A DNA stretch of 64,000 nucleotides from Neptunomonas japonica JAMM 1380 (GCF_016592555.1 NZ_AP014546.1:2676501-2740500); one strand, 5' to 3'; positions 36,967 to 45,716 are shown, numbered from the stretch's first letter. Translations and numbers: made by a program. Notes: generated by a model from the sequence alone, not told the origin.

Positions 36967-37002
36967 ACTAGTATGTCAAATATGACATTTGTGACATCTA
37001 GT
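36967..37002. promoter_or_regulatory. Multi-part inverted repeat, candidate operator of the HTH-receiver protein
   Basis: ATGTCA-AATA-TGACAT (36973-36988) is a perfect inverted repeat, followed by another TGACAT (36992-36997). The outer ACTAG/CTAGT ends (36967-36971, 36998-37002) make a longer repeat with the same half-sites. It lies between divergent signalling genes. Confidence 0.5.
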
Positions 37003-37086
37003 GCTTTACTGTAAATATCACAATAACTCAAAACGCTTAGAAGACAGGTCAATATCGGGTCACACCAACCAAAGGAGTAACGTGCC

Positions 37087-37599
37087 ATGAGCAGAATAAT
37101 GTTGATTGACGACGAGCAACCCATTCTCGATGCACTCCAACGTCTAATATCACGCGCAGGGTGGCAAGTAAGCACTTTTACTGACCCTGTTTTAGCGTTG
37201 AATTGCGCCCGTAAGACCCCTTTTTCGCTAGTTATTTCAGACTACCGGATGGCGACAATGAATGGTGCCGAATTTCTCAACAAGCTCAATAAAATCCAGC
37301 CTGATATATATAAAATAATGCTCAGCGGGCAGGCCAATCAGGAAGGTATTATTAGCGCAATAAACGAAGGAAGTATCCATCATTTTATGAATAAGCCCTG
37401 GAATAATGATCAGCTGTTATCTTTGATAAATAAAGGGGTTAATCACTTCGAAGGGCGTCAAAAGGAACTAAGTAAACTGAATAAAACAACACTCTCAAAA
37501 CAAGAAGTAAATGATTGGTATGAAGAAGCTTTAGAAAAAAGCTCACCCGGCATAACCAAAGTTCGCAAGAACCCAATGGGCTGGATTGAATTAGATTGA
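37087..37599 (+). CDS. Receiver-domain protein without a known output domain
   Basis: A 170-residue response regulator: receiver at 1-120 with LIDDE, phospho-acceptor Asp52 (VISDYRMATMNG) and lysine in MNKPW, then a ~45-residue tail without known domain. The receiver resembles those of RpfG/HDOD-type regulators (NGAEFLNKLN). It is about 100 bp upstream of the H-NOX gene and in the same direction, so may be a direct target of the H-NOX-associated kinase. ATG preceded by AAAGGAG. Confidence 0.85.
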   Translation: MSRIMLIDDEQPILDALQRLISRAGWQVSTFTDPVLALNCARKTPFSLVISDYRMATMNGAEFLNKLNKIQPDIYKIMLSGQANQEGIISAINEGSIHHFMNKPWNNDQLLSLINKGVNHFEGRQKELSKLNKTTLSKQEVNDWYEEALEKSSPGITKVRKNPMGWIELD

Positions 37600-37696
37600 A
37601 TATAAATACTTTCTCGCACTAATCATAAAAGCCGCTAACCTATAGTGAGTAATAATCTTTACTACTTAGGGAATGGACACTATTAAGGAGTTAAAT

Positions 37697-38239
37697 ATGA
37701 AAGGGGTTATTTTTAATATTTTAGAAGAGATGGTAGAAGAGCATTGTGGGATGGCAGTATGGAATGAAATCCTTAATGAAAATTTGTCTGATGATGGGGT
37801 TTATACCGCAAGTGAAAGTTATCCTGACGAAAAGCTATTTAGTTTAGTGGGAGCTGTTTGCGATCGTACTAAACTGCCTATGGAAAAAGTTGTTGGTGAT
37901 TTTGGTGAGTTTCTTTTCACAGGTTTAGCCTCACGCCACCCTACTTTTTTAGAAAATCCAACTGACTTAAAAAGCTTTCTTAAAAGCATACATTCGGTCA
38001 TACACGTTGAGGTAAGGAAGCTGTATGACAATCCAAACTTGCCATCATTCGAGTATAATGAGCCAGATTCTGATGTATTAGTAATGACATATCGCTCACC
38101 TCGCAAACTTTGCATATTGGCAGAAGGCTTAGTTAGAGGGGCCGCTGCACACTACAAAACAAACATTGAGATAAATCATCCAGTTTGTATGCATAAAGGT
38201 GCGGATTGCTGCGAACTTCACGTTAGGTTTCTGCCATGA
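37697..38239 (+). CDS. H-NOX heme nitric oxide sensor protein
   Basis: A 180-residue stand-alone H-NOX (heme nitric oxide/oxygen binding) domain. It starts MKGVIFNILEEMVEE, the proximal heme ligand is His103 in IHSVIHVEVRKLYDNPNLPSF, and the heme-propionate motif YxSxR is YRSPR (132-136). AAGGAG precedes the ATG at 37697; the frame extends eight codons upstream without support. Its stop overlaps the start of the following kinase by four bases (ATGA), the classic hnoX-hnoK pairing, in which NO binding to H-NOX changes kinase activity. The protein lacks a membrane segment. Confidence 0.95.
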   Translation: MKGVIFNILEEMVEEHCGMAVWNEILNENLSDDGVYTASESYPDEKLFSLVGAVCDRTKLPMEKVVGDFGEFLFTGLASRHPTFLENPTDLKSFLKSIHSVIHVEVRKLYDNPNLPSFEYNEPDSDVLVMTYRSPRKLCILAEGLVRGAAAHYKTNIEINHPVCMHKGADCCELHVRFLP

Positions 38240-39195
38240 GCGACGACGTAAATCCTTACCAACAAGCGCATGCTCGCGAGAAAGCAGCTCGGCTAAAAGC
38301 TGAGCTGCTACTCGAAGATAAGTCTCGTAAACTGTATATCCAAAAACAAAAGCTTGAAGAAAGTTATGTGAAATTACGCCAACAAGAATCAGCCATGCTT
38401 CAAAATGAAAAGCTAGCAACACTTGGGACGCTTTCGGCAGGTGTTGCACATGAAATTAACAACCCTCTTGCTTTCGTGCTGAGTAACATGGAAAGCTTAA
38501 ATAACTACGCGCTTTCTTTTCAAAAACTATTGCTACTCAACCAAAACTTACTACAAACAGACCTAGTATCTGCTGAAGCACGCAGTAGCCTTACAACACT
38601 CATTGACGAAGAAGATCTAACTTTTGTAAATGAAGATATGTCCGAGCTATTAAAAGACACTGGAGACGGGCTATGTCGAGTTCGAGATATTGTTAACAAC
38701 TTACGCAGTTTTTCACGTACACAAAATACAGACCAAGTAGAGACTGACCTACTTGAGGGGCTTAAGGGCACATTAAAACTGCTAGACAGTGAGCTTAAAG
38801 GCAATGTGAATCTACAACTATCTTTGCAAGAACTACCAAAAACAATTTGTAATCCTAACGAAATAAACCAAGTACTTCTTAACTTAATCATTAACGCCAA
38901 ACAAGCCACCGAACACGCTAAAGAAGCGACGCTCAAAATTAGTAGCCGCTGCAAAAATGATATTATTCGCATTCGCATTCAAGACAACGGTTGTGGCATG
39001 TCTGATGAAGTGAAAAAGCAAATATTTGTGCCCTTTTTTACGACAAAACCAGTAGGACAAGGAACTGGGATGGGCATGGCAGTTGCTTACGGCATCATTG
39101 CAGATCATCAAGGAAAAATAGTTGTACAAAGTAAAGAAGGCATAGGAACCGTCTTTGAAGTTCAATTACCTGTTGTTGCAAAGACGCTGACCTAA
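38236..39195 (+). CDS. H-NOX-associated histidine kinase (HnoK-like)
   Basis: A 319-residue soluble kinase without a sensor domain: an N-terminal coiled coil (8-55), HisKA-like region with phospho-acceptor His72 (AHEINNPLAF) and an HATPase_c domain (N box NQVLLNLIINAKQA, G boxes DNGCGMS and GTGMGMAVA). Lack of an own sensor and the 4-base overlap with H-NOX indicate that H-NOX is its input. Its kinase core is very similar in pattern to that of the membrane kinase at 30915-32534, suggesting related partners. Confidence 0.92.
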   Translation: MSDDVNPYQQAHAREKAARLKAELLLEDKSRKLYIQKQKLEESYVKLRQQESAMLQNEKLATLGTLSAGVAHEINNPLAFVLSNMESLNNYALSFQKLLLLNQNLLQTDLVSAEARSSLTTLIDEEDLTFVNEDMSELLKDTGDGLCRVRDIVNNLRSFSRTQNTDQVETDLLEGLKGTLKLLDSELKGNVNLQLSLQELPKTICNPNEINQVLLNLIINAKQATEHAKEATLKISSRCKNDIIRIRIQDNGCGMSDEVKKQIFVPFFTTKPVGQGTGMGMAVAYGIIADHQGKIVVQSKEGIGTVFEVQLPVVAKTLT

Positions 39196-39279
39196 CTAAT
39201 ATAAGGAAGTAACTTTGTTAGCGCTAAACAGCACAACCGCCATGAACAAATCTATCAGTTGAACCTAAATTACTCTAGA

Positions 39280-40434
39280 TTAGGCATGTTGTGCTTTTTT
39301 AAGCTCTTTAAGGTTGTAGTCTATTTTATAAATCAACATATCTCGATCTACAGGTTTACGCATAACTTCATGTACACCTAATTTCATTGCTTCTTGAGCG
39401 CTTTCTTTATCTCCTACCTTCGCCAAAACTAGGATCCTTGAATTTTTTAGTTCAGGATCATTCTTTATAGTATTAATAACATACAATGGGCTCATATCTG
39501 GTAACCTAAGATCAATCATAATGATATCGGGCTTCCATGTACGCATCAGTTGAATGGCATGTGTTGCACTGGCAGACACTTGTGCACTATAACCCGCAGA
39601 ACTAAGCGTATCCTTGATATTATCTCTAGTCGATGAGTCATCTTCAATAAGTAAGATATTGCTATCCGTAAAGGATACTGGCGCAGGACTTTCTAGTTTC
39701 TTTTTCTTCAGTTGAGCAATTTCAGCTACATCTTTGACTACATTATGTAGCTGCTGCTGTGTTTCTTTTTGATGATCAGAGACGCCTTTAATCAAGTTAC
39801 TTTCTGTATGCTTATCAATTAAAGATCCAATTTCGTTTTGTTGGCCCAGTGGTAAAGATCCCTCTTCAAAGATACGTTCTTTCATTTTCTCCATCGAAAA
39901 AGAAACGATAGATAAGAGCTTCTCATAACTGTCTTTATTTAATTCACCCAAAGCATCTTGGCAATTAACCACTTGATCAAAGTAATTACACAGGTCATCT
40001 AAACTAAACGAACTTATATCAGTAGGATCACGGTTATCACGCACACGGCGAATAAACCTTAAACGCAGTAAAATATGGTAAGGGTCATATAATGGGCGGA
40101 TTATAAAATAGTCATCAAACACATCTTTATTGCATATTGAAAAAGCTTCTTTGAGCTCTTCACGACTACATAAAACAATCTTTCGGTATATAATATTGGC
40201 AACGAATTGCTTAGAACTGAGTAAGTGTAAATAACAGACTTCATTAGCTTGTAGCGTTTTAAGCCCCATTAAAAGCACATCAATTTTTTTATCAACAATA
40301 ATTTTTAAAGCTTCTTCTTCGCTTTTAGCGATATAAAACTGAGGAAAATGACGTTTTATCAGATTACATACTGACCTGATCTCCTCAACATCATCAGTGA
40401 CCAGTAATACTGAAAACCGGCATGAGCTTCCCAT
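39280..40434 (-). CDS. Double-receiver response regulator, first receiver degenerate
   Basis: A 384-residue protein. The N-terminal receiver (about 8-130) keeps an acidic pair (VTDD) but has Gly at the phospho-acceptor position (VLLMGLKTL), so it should not be phosphorylated. A helical middle (about 150-255) has coiled-coil character. The C-terminal receiver (about 262-380) is intact: IEDD, Asp in IMIDLRLPD, KPVD. No output domain, so it may act as a phosphate sink or allosteric adaptor. Transcribed convergently to the kinase gene of the H-NOX pair. ATG has CAGGAG upstream. Confidence 0.85.
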   Translation of the reverse strand: MGSSCRFSVLLVTDDVEEIRSVCNLIKRHFPQFYIAKSEEEALKIIVDKKIDVLLMGLKTLQANEVCYLHLLSSKQFVANIIYRKIVLCSREELKEAFSICNKDVFDDYFIIRPLYDPYHILLRLRFIRRVRDNRDPTDISSFSLDDLCNYFDQVVNCQDALGELNKDSYEKLLSIVSFSMEKMKERIFEEGSLPLGQQNEIGSLIDKHTESNLIKGVSDHQKETQQQLHNVVKDVAEIAQLKKKKLESPAPVSFTDSNILLIEDDSSTRDNIKDTLSSAGYSAQVSASATHAIQLMRTWKPDIIMIDLRLPDMSPLYVINTIKNDPELKNSRILVLAKVGDKESAQEAMKLGVHEVMRKPVDRDMLIYKIDYNLKELKKAQHA

Positions 40435-40698
40435 AGCAACTCCTGATATTCCCTTACGTGATTAAAGAGCACTCACGCGATTAGCAATAATATATTCCTA
40501 ACCTTAGCTTAAAATTCTAAAACCACACACTTGTGTTATGAAACAACGACACTAAAGTCTAGGCATTGTCTTTTATTTAATAATTATTTCAAAGTAAATA
40601 GCCCGCAACTGATATCAACGTATCTCATTATCAGGCTGATAACATGGATTTAAATCAAGTTTTGCAAGCGAGTCATGCAGATATTGACAATGCACACC
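40435..40698. other. Intergenic region between the double-receiver and GlxA-type genes
   Basis: 264 bp, A/T-rich, holding the promoter region of the double-receiver gene. A palindrome TTATCA-GGC-TGATAA is at 40628-40642. No coding frame that I would support. Confidence 0.4.
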
Positions 40699-41691
40699 TC
40701 ATACTTGCGTACGTTGCTGATACGCTTTGCGATATCGACTAGGAGATAACCCTAGGCGCTGCTTAAATAGTCTCAATAGTGAACTCTGGCTACTGTAACC
40801 AACGCGTTCAACCACCTGCTCAATACTTAAGCTGGTTGTCTCTAGAAGCAACTTTGTATACTCAAGACGAAGATGCTGGAAGTAGTCAGAGATACTCATA
40901 TCATTGGCCTTTTTAAAACGCCGCGATAATGTTCTCACACTGACCGAATGTAATCCCGCTAAGCGCTCTACATCTAGCGGTAACGCAATCTCTTGCTGTA
41001 ACCGGCTCTCCACAGCTAATATCAAGCTATCTTGATGGTCCGACTGATTTTGCATAAAGAAGTATGGCGATGCAAAGTTTTGGCCGGCATCAATCAACAT
41101 AGTGCGCGCACAACTCTGAGCCAACTGCCGTCCAACTTGTTGCTCAACAATTTGCAGCATCACTCCTAAGTTTGCCGTCATGGAGCCTGTTGTAAAAGTA
41201 TTAGCACTTTTAACCAGCAACTGATCACCACGTAGCTTAACTGAAGGGTAGCGCTTGCTAAACAACTCAGTTAGCCACCACGCTGTTGTCGCCTCATATT
41301 CATTCAGCATACCCGTTTGCGCCAAAACAAAAACACCACTACAGTTAGCCGTAATTGTGACGCCCTTCTCTGCCTGCAGCTTTAACCAAGCGCATTCTTT
41401 ATCAAGCGCTTTTAGCTTGTTGAGCAAGGTATCTACATCATAGTGGTGAATGCCAGGGATAATAATTAAGTCCGCATCAGTCACTTCCGCAAGAGTGGCA
41501 TCTGACATCACACGCATTCCGTTAGAACAAGTAATGGACTCACCTGAAACAGACACCAAACGACACTGATAGAGATCTGCCTCACCGCACTGCTGTTTCC
41601 ATAATGTATTGATGACATTAAACACATCAAATGGAGAGGTAATTCCTGAGGCTTGGCAGCCATCAAAGCCTAATCCGATTATTTTGTACAT
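40699..41691 (-). CDS. GlxA-family AraC-type transcriptional regulator
   Basis: A 330-residue regulator with an N-terminal DJ-1/PfpI (class I glutamine amidotransferase-like) domain (about 5-190), which keeps the nucleophile-elbow cysteine Cys117 (TANCSGVFVLAQTG), and a C-terminal AraC double HTH (about 225-325; LHSVSVRTLSRRFKK, VGYSSQSSLLRLFKQRLG). Such regulators sense small metabolites. It diverges from an AhpD-like gene, its most likely target. No strong ribosome-binding site is visible. Confidence 0.9.
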   Translation of the reverse strand: MYKIIGLGFDGCQASGITSPFDVFNVINTLWKQQCGEADLYQCRLVSVSGESITCSNGMRVMSDATLAEVTDADLIIIPGIHHYDVDTLLNKLKALDKECAWLKLQAEKGVTITANCSGVFVLAQTGMLNEYEATTAWWLTELFSKRYPSVKLRGDQLLVKSANTFTTGSMTANLGVMLQIVEQQVGRQLAQSCARTMLIDAGQNFASPYFFMQNQSDHQDSLILAVESRLQQEIALPLDVERLAGLHSVSVRTLSRRFKKANDMSISDYFQHLRLEYTKLLLETTSLSIEQVVERVGYSSQSSLLRLFKQRLGLSPSRYRKAYQQRTQV

Positions 41692-41799
41692 ATTGGCCGA
41701 CTCTGCATGTTTTATGACTACTTTATGACTGATTTTTAATGATCTTACAGGATAGACTAATCAACTCATCCAATAGAATAAAGTCAGTGGAGACAAAAC

Positions 41800-42384
41800 A
41801 TGAAAGATTTATCCATCAGCCGATACCCTGTACCGAGTTTGGATAGCTTACCTGATGATATTCGGGAACGTATCTTAGCAGTACAAGAAAAAGCTCGCTT
41901 TATTCCTAATGTATTCCTAACGCTGGCACATCGCCCTGCAGAATTTAGAGCATTCTTTGCCTATCACGATGCGATTATGGAAAGAGAAGGGAGTACGCTA
42001 AGCCCTGCTGAAAAAGAGATGATTATTGTTGCGACCAGCGCGGCTAATGGCTGCCAATACTGTGTTGTCGCACACGGTGCTTTATTACGAGTGTTTGCAA
42101 AAGAGCCTTTATTAGCTGATCAGATAGCCGTTAACTACTTGCATGCACCCATTAGTGAGCGCCAAAAAGCCATGCTAGCATTTTCACTCAAGCTGTCTCG
42201 TACCCCAGAGCTAGTACAAGACTCAGACTATGAAGCACTTAACGCACAAGGATTTGACGACGAAGATATTCTAGATATCACCGGGATTACTGCATTTTTC
42301 GGTTTATCGAACAGAATGGCGATTGTTACAAATATGCAGGCAAATACTGAATTTTACACAATGGCACGTGAACCAAGAGCCTAG
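41800..42384 (+). CDS. AhpD-like peroxidase-related protein
   Basis: A 194-residue carboxymuconolactone decarboxylase/AhpD-fold protein. The redox motif is CQYCVVAH (Cys85, Cys88, His92), with Glu71 preceding, as in alkylhydroperoxidase-related enzymes. A family-typical start is RFIPNVFLTLAHRPAEFRAFFAYHDA. It may reduce peroxides with a thiol donor; its substrate is unknown. Single gene, divergent from the GlxA-type regulator. Confidence 0.85.
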   Translation: MKDLSISRYPVPSLDSLPDDIRERILAVQEKARFIPNVFLTLAHRPAEFRAFFAYHDAIMEREGSTLSPAEKEMIIVATSAANGCQYCVVAHGALLRVFAKEPLLADQIAVNYLHAPISERQKAMLAFSLKLSRTPELVQDSDYEALNAQGFDDEDILDITGITAFFGLSNRMAIVTNMQANTEFYTMAREPRA

Positions 42385-42393
42385 CTGTTTGTT

Positions 42394-42423
42394 TGCGAAT
42401 CCTGATGTAGTTCAGGATTCGCA
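42394..42423. terminator. Convergent-gene terminator hairpin
   Basis: Perfect 12-bp stem TGCGAATCCTGA/TCAGGATTCGCA with a 6-base loop between the AhpD-like gene and lhgO. Flanked by GTTTG on one side and little T on the other. Confidence 0.75.
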
Positions 42424-42431
42424 TGCCGCTC

Positions 42432-43640
42432 TTATACTGTGCGCTCAAGTATTTTATCGCAGATATAACCACCAATAGGTATCGCTGATGTAGCCGCAGG
42501 CGAAGGTGCATTACAAACATGCAAACTACGCGGGCTTTCAGCAAATAAGAAATCATGGACTAACGAGCCATCTTTCATTACCGCTTGAGCACGAATGCCT
42601 GCTGGATAAGGCTGAAGGTCAGACACTTCTAGTGTAGGGCAGTATTTTTGAACCAGCTTAAGGTAACCGGGTTTCCAAAGAGAATTCTTCGTTTCAACAA
42701 TACCTGTTTTGATATGGCTTTTCAGCACACGCCAAAAACCAGCAAACGTCACCATATCCCAAATATCACGCGGGCTAATATTAATACGCCCATAGCCTTC
42801 ACGCTTCCAACCTTGAACAGCATTAGGCCCAACAGTGACACTGCCATCAATCATTCGCGTTAAATGAACGCCTAAAAATGGAAGGTCTGGGTCAGGTATA
42901 GGGTAAATAAGATGGTTAACGATCTTATTGTGTTTAGCCGGTAACTGGTAATATTCGCCTCTAAAGGGAATAATTTGAAAGTCTGTAGGGATACCCAACA
43001 TCTTAGTCGTTCGGTCGGCCATTAACCCAGAACAAGTAATGAGAAATTTACCTTTAAAGGTTACTTTCTCATCATTATGTATCGCTTCAACGCTAATCTC
43101 ATCAGCGCTTTCATTCAACCCCACAACTTTGTGGTTCAAACGTGCATCACCACCCATTTCGATAAAACGTTCAGCCATTTTGGTCGTAACTTGCTGATAA
43201 TTAACGATGGCAGTGTCTTTAACCAGTATGCCGCCAACGCCCACTATGTTGGGCTCGCGAGTTTTAAGCTGCTCAGCATCGAGTAACTCAACCGCTATAT
43301 CATTTTGCTGACAACGTTCGAACAATGCATTCATTCGCTCTAGCTCTAATGCATTTGTTGCAACTAACAACTTACCGCACTGATCATAAGGAACGTCATT
43401 CTGCTGACAAAACTCCATCGTTGCGGCTACACCCGCTTTACAGAACTTTGCTTTAAGGCTACCCGGTGCATAATACACACCCGCATGAATAACACCGCTG
43501 TTATGACCTGTTTGGTGTTTTGAATATACCGATTCTTTTTCCAGTAGTAACACTTTTTTGTCTGGGAAGCGCTGCTGCATCTGCCATGCGGTAGACATAC
43601 CAACAATGCCTCCACCGATAATAATATAATCGTATGTCAT
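42432..43640 (-). CDS. lhgO: L-2-hydroxyglutarate dehydrogenase/oxidase
   Basis: A 402-residue FAD-dependent DAO-family enzyme. FAD motif IIGGGIVGMSTAWQM is at the N-terminus, then KHQTGHNSGVIHAGVYYAPGSLKAKFC, and IPFRGEYYQL with YPIPDPDLPFLGVHLTRMIDG as in E. coli LhgO (YgaF). It oxidises L-2-hydroxyglutarate made by GlaH to 2-oxoglutarate, passing electrons to the quinone pool. The ATG at 43640 is preferred over the adjacent GTG. It follows glaH with a terminator hairpin between. Confidence 0.95.
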   Translation of the reverse strand: MTYDYIIIGGGIVGMSTAWQMQQRFPDKKVLLLEKESVYSKHQTGHNSGVIHAGVYYAPGSLKAKFCKAGVAATMEFCQQNDVPYDQCGKLLVATNALELERMNALFERCQQNDIAVELLDAEQLKTREPNIVGVGGILVKDTAIVNYQQVTTKMAERFIEMGGDARLNHKVVGLNESADEISVEAIHNDEKVTFKGKFLITCSGLMADRTTKMLGIPTDFQIIPFRGEYYQLPAKHNKIVNHLIYPIPDPDLPFLGVHLTRMIDGSVTVGPNAVQGWKREGYGRINISPRDIWDMVTFAGFWRVLKSHIKTGIVETKNSLWKPGYLKLVQKYCPTLEVSDLQPYPAGIRAQAVMKDGSLVHDFLFAESPRSLHVCNAPSPAATSAIPIGGYICDKILERTV

Positions 43641-43674
43641 CACAATTACCCTGTTACTACTGAAGTTATTTTCT

Positions 43675-43790
43675 TTAAAAAAAGACGGGCTAACATACGC
43701 TAGCCCGCCAAAGTATACCAGTGCCTATGTCACACGGTACTTACGAAACTCGGTTCTTAAAGTACTGCCCTCCACATAGGGCGGTACTTT
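43675..43790 (-). terminator. Two hairpins between glaH and lhgO
   Basis: Reading leftward from glaH: a 13-bp stem with one G-T pair (43759-43771 with 43778-43790), then CGGGCTA/TAGCCCG (43686-43707) followed on the - strand by TC and seven T (43683-43677). The second is a full intrinsic terminator, so lhgO receives only read-through or has its own promoter. Confidence 0.75.
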
Positions 43791-43826
43791 ACAAGAGAGG
43801 GTGAACTCCCATTAAATCAACAATGC

Positions 43827-44780
43827 TTATCGCGTAAAATGACCACGCTGACGTAGCAATTCTCGGCTCAACTGAGGATGTGCAGTAAACTTATCACGAC
43901 CATGCAACCAGCAATGGTTCTGTACAACGAGCATTGAACCAACCGGTAAAGGTACTGCAATGTAGTTAGGATCAGCTTCAATAGACTCGCCCATCTGATA
44001 CAGGTACAAACCTTCAGACATATTTTGTGGTTCAACAAACTGATCGATGAAAGACATATGAGGCTTGCCGTTTTTATCTTCTTCAAAGAAGATCGGATGA
44101 GTAATTTTAGACCCTACATTTTTAGATTTTGGAGCGCCCCAAACTAGGTCTTTTTTAGCCAATGGGTGGTTGTAGAATTTTTCTAAATCCGCCCAGTCAT
44201 CCAAATGAAGTAGCAAAGACGCACCGCCTTCCATATGGGCTTCACCCAGCTTTTGCATCAATACAAAGTCAGTACGCTCATTTACATAAGTACCATCGGT
44301 ATGCAGCTCCATACGGCGGTGAGCTTGACGCAAGTAGCTATCTGAGTTGTCTTCATTAAGCACAGTAAAACGAGCGTAATACTTGCCATACATGGAATCA
44401 TGATTTGGCATGCCGATAAGGTGAGAGATCGCTGTAGATAGCTTAACTTCAAACTCTGTGCGCAGCTCACCTGCTTCAATATCAGGCTCACCTTCGTACT
44501 GTAGTAAAAAAGCTGCCGTTTCACGATTTTGCATGATCGCATTGAGGTAACGACCCAGCGTATTCTCAGTCAATACATCCAACTTATCTGCAGTGGCATA
44601 TCGTAGGAAAGGCTTATATTCCAATGCCTGCACAGGCCATTCAGCCATTGCCTCAGCAAACCCGTGAATAACTTCACTACTTAACGTAACAACTTGCAGA
44701 CGTGGACTAACTGCATGCGGCTTAACCGTAAAGCCAGCGGGGACCAATGGGGATTCAACTGCACGCAATAGAGCTGTCAT
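43827..44780 (-). CDS. glaH: Glutarate 2-hydroxylase (CsiD/GlaH)
   Basis: A 317-residue Fe(II)/2-oxoglutarate-dependent dioxygenase that hydroxylates glutarate to L-2-hydroxyglutarate. Iron ligands are His160 and Asp162 (RMELHTDGTY) and a distal His293 (CWLHGRDKF), with Arg295 nearby to hold 2-oxoglutarate; spacing agrees with E. coli CsiD. Length also agrees (325). It diverges from a GntR-type regulator, with palindromic sites between. Confidence 0.95.
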   Translation of the reverse strand: MTALLRAVESPLVPAGFTVKPHAVSPRLQVVTLSSEVIHGFAEAMAEWPVQALEYKPFLRYATADKLDVLTENTLGRYLNAIMQNRETAAFLLQYEGEPDIEAGELRTEFEVKLSTAISHLIGMPNHDSMYGKYYARFTVLNEDNSDSYLRQAHRRMELHTDGTYVNERTDFVLMQKLGEAHMEGGASLLLHLDDWADLEKFYNHPLAKKDLVWGAPKSKNVGSKITHPIFFEEDKNGKPHMSFIDQFVEPQNMSEGLYLYQMGESIEADPNYIAVPLPVGSMLVVQNHCWLHGRDKFTAHPQLSRELLRQRGHFTR

Positions 44781-44821
44781 CTGCTTTTCTCCAAACTATG
44801 TATTATTTTATGCTACGACTT

Positions 44822-44871
44822 AATGTCGACGAATTACAATAATGTCGACATTTTATAATTTCGTCAACATT
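44822..44871. promoter_or_regulatory. Triple TGTCGAC/TGTTGAC repeat, candidate GlaR operators
   Basis: Contains AATGTCGACGAA (44823-44834), the perfect palindrome AATGTCGACATT (44841-44852), and the inverse TTCGTCAACATT (44860-44871). The first and third are inverted copies about the central one. FadR-type GntR proteins recognise short GT..AC palindromes like these. Confidence 0.55.
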
Positions 44872-45016
44872 TATTTGTATCATCTCGCTTAACTATTTTG
44901 ATGTCTTCACTTAAAATATGCATGCAACTCTATAAATTCAGCCACTTAGGCGCCATTGAAACATTACAGAGATAGCAGACAAAAACAGGCTAGCGCTCTA
45001 GGAGACGCAACACATT

Positions 45017-45706
45017 ATGCAAGAAGTAGCCAATAGCACCGCTGACAGCAAAGATAATTTTGCATCTCAAGTAATGGGGCAGCTAAAGCAAGATATTTTA
45101 ACGGGCTATTTCAAACCAGGTGAAAAGTTACGGATGGCGCGATTAAAAGAGCGCTATCAAGTAGGTATAAGCCCCCTGCGCGAAGCCCTCTCCCAGCTTT
45201 TAATAGAGCAACTCGTTATTGTCGAAAACCAGCGCGGTTTTCGGGTACATCCTATATCAAAAGAAGAGATGCTAGATATCTATGAAACTCGTGCTTACAT
45301 TGAGGCGCTCTGTATCAATCTAGCAATAGAACGAGGCGATGACGAGTGGGAAGCAGGTATTTTAGCCGCCGCCCATAAAATGCGAAAATTCAGTACTTTA
45401 CTAGAAAAAGAACCTCACGAGTGGGAACGTCGTCACCAAGCATTTCACTCTGCTATTGCTGAAGGTTGCCAATCCCCAACGTTGTTACACGTACGCCGAT
45501 CACTCTACGAAAAAGCGTCTCGTTACCGTAACCTTTGGCTAAAGAAAAACATGTTGGACAATCAGATTTTTGATGCAAACCAAAAAGAGCACGATAGCTT
45601 GATCGAAGCATTACTTAACCATGATGCGAGTATGGCAAGAGAGCTTATTAGAGAGCACTTACTAAGTCCAAGCCGCACTCTGCTTACAACGGAAGGCTTC
45701 GAATAA
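45017..45706 (+). CDS. glaR: GntR/FadR-family repressor of glutarate catabolism (GlaR/CsiR)
   Basis: A 229-residue FadR-subfamily regulator. The winged helix (about 15-75; MARLKERYQVGISPLREALSQLLIEQLV) precedes an all-helical FCD ligand domain with metal-binding residues (YIEALCINLAIERGD; RRHQAFHSAI; EHDSLIEALL). In E. coli CsiR/GlaR represses csiD-lhgO and responds to glutarate. Here the gene is divergent from glaH with candidate operators between, supporting the same role. Confidence 0.85.
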   Translation: MQEVANSTADSKDNFASQVMGQLKQDILTGYFKPGEKLRMARLKERYQVGISPLREALSQLLIEQLVIVENQRGFRVHPISKEEMLDIYETRAYIEALCINLAIERGDDEWEAGILAAAHKMRKFSTLLEKEPHEWERRHQAFHSAIAEGCQSPTLLHVRRSLYEKASRYRNLWLKKNMLDNQIFDANQKEHDSLIEALLNHDASMARELIREHLLSPSRTLLTTEGFE

Positions 45707-45716
45707 CGTTTAAGCC

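Noticed and set aside
40644..40742. 32-codon rightward frame overlapping the end of the GlxA-type gene
   Set aside because: No ribosome-binding site, overlaps a well-supported gene on the other strand, no recognisable product.
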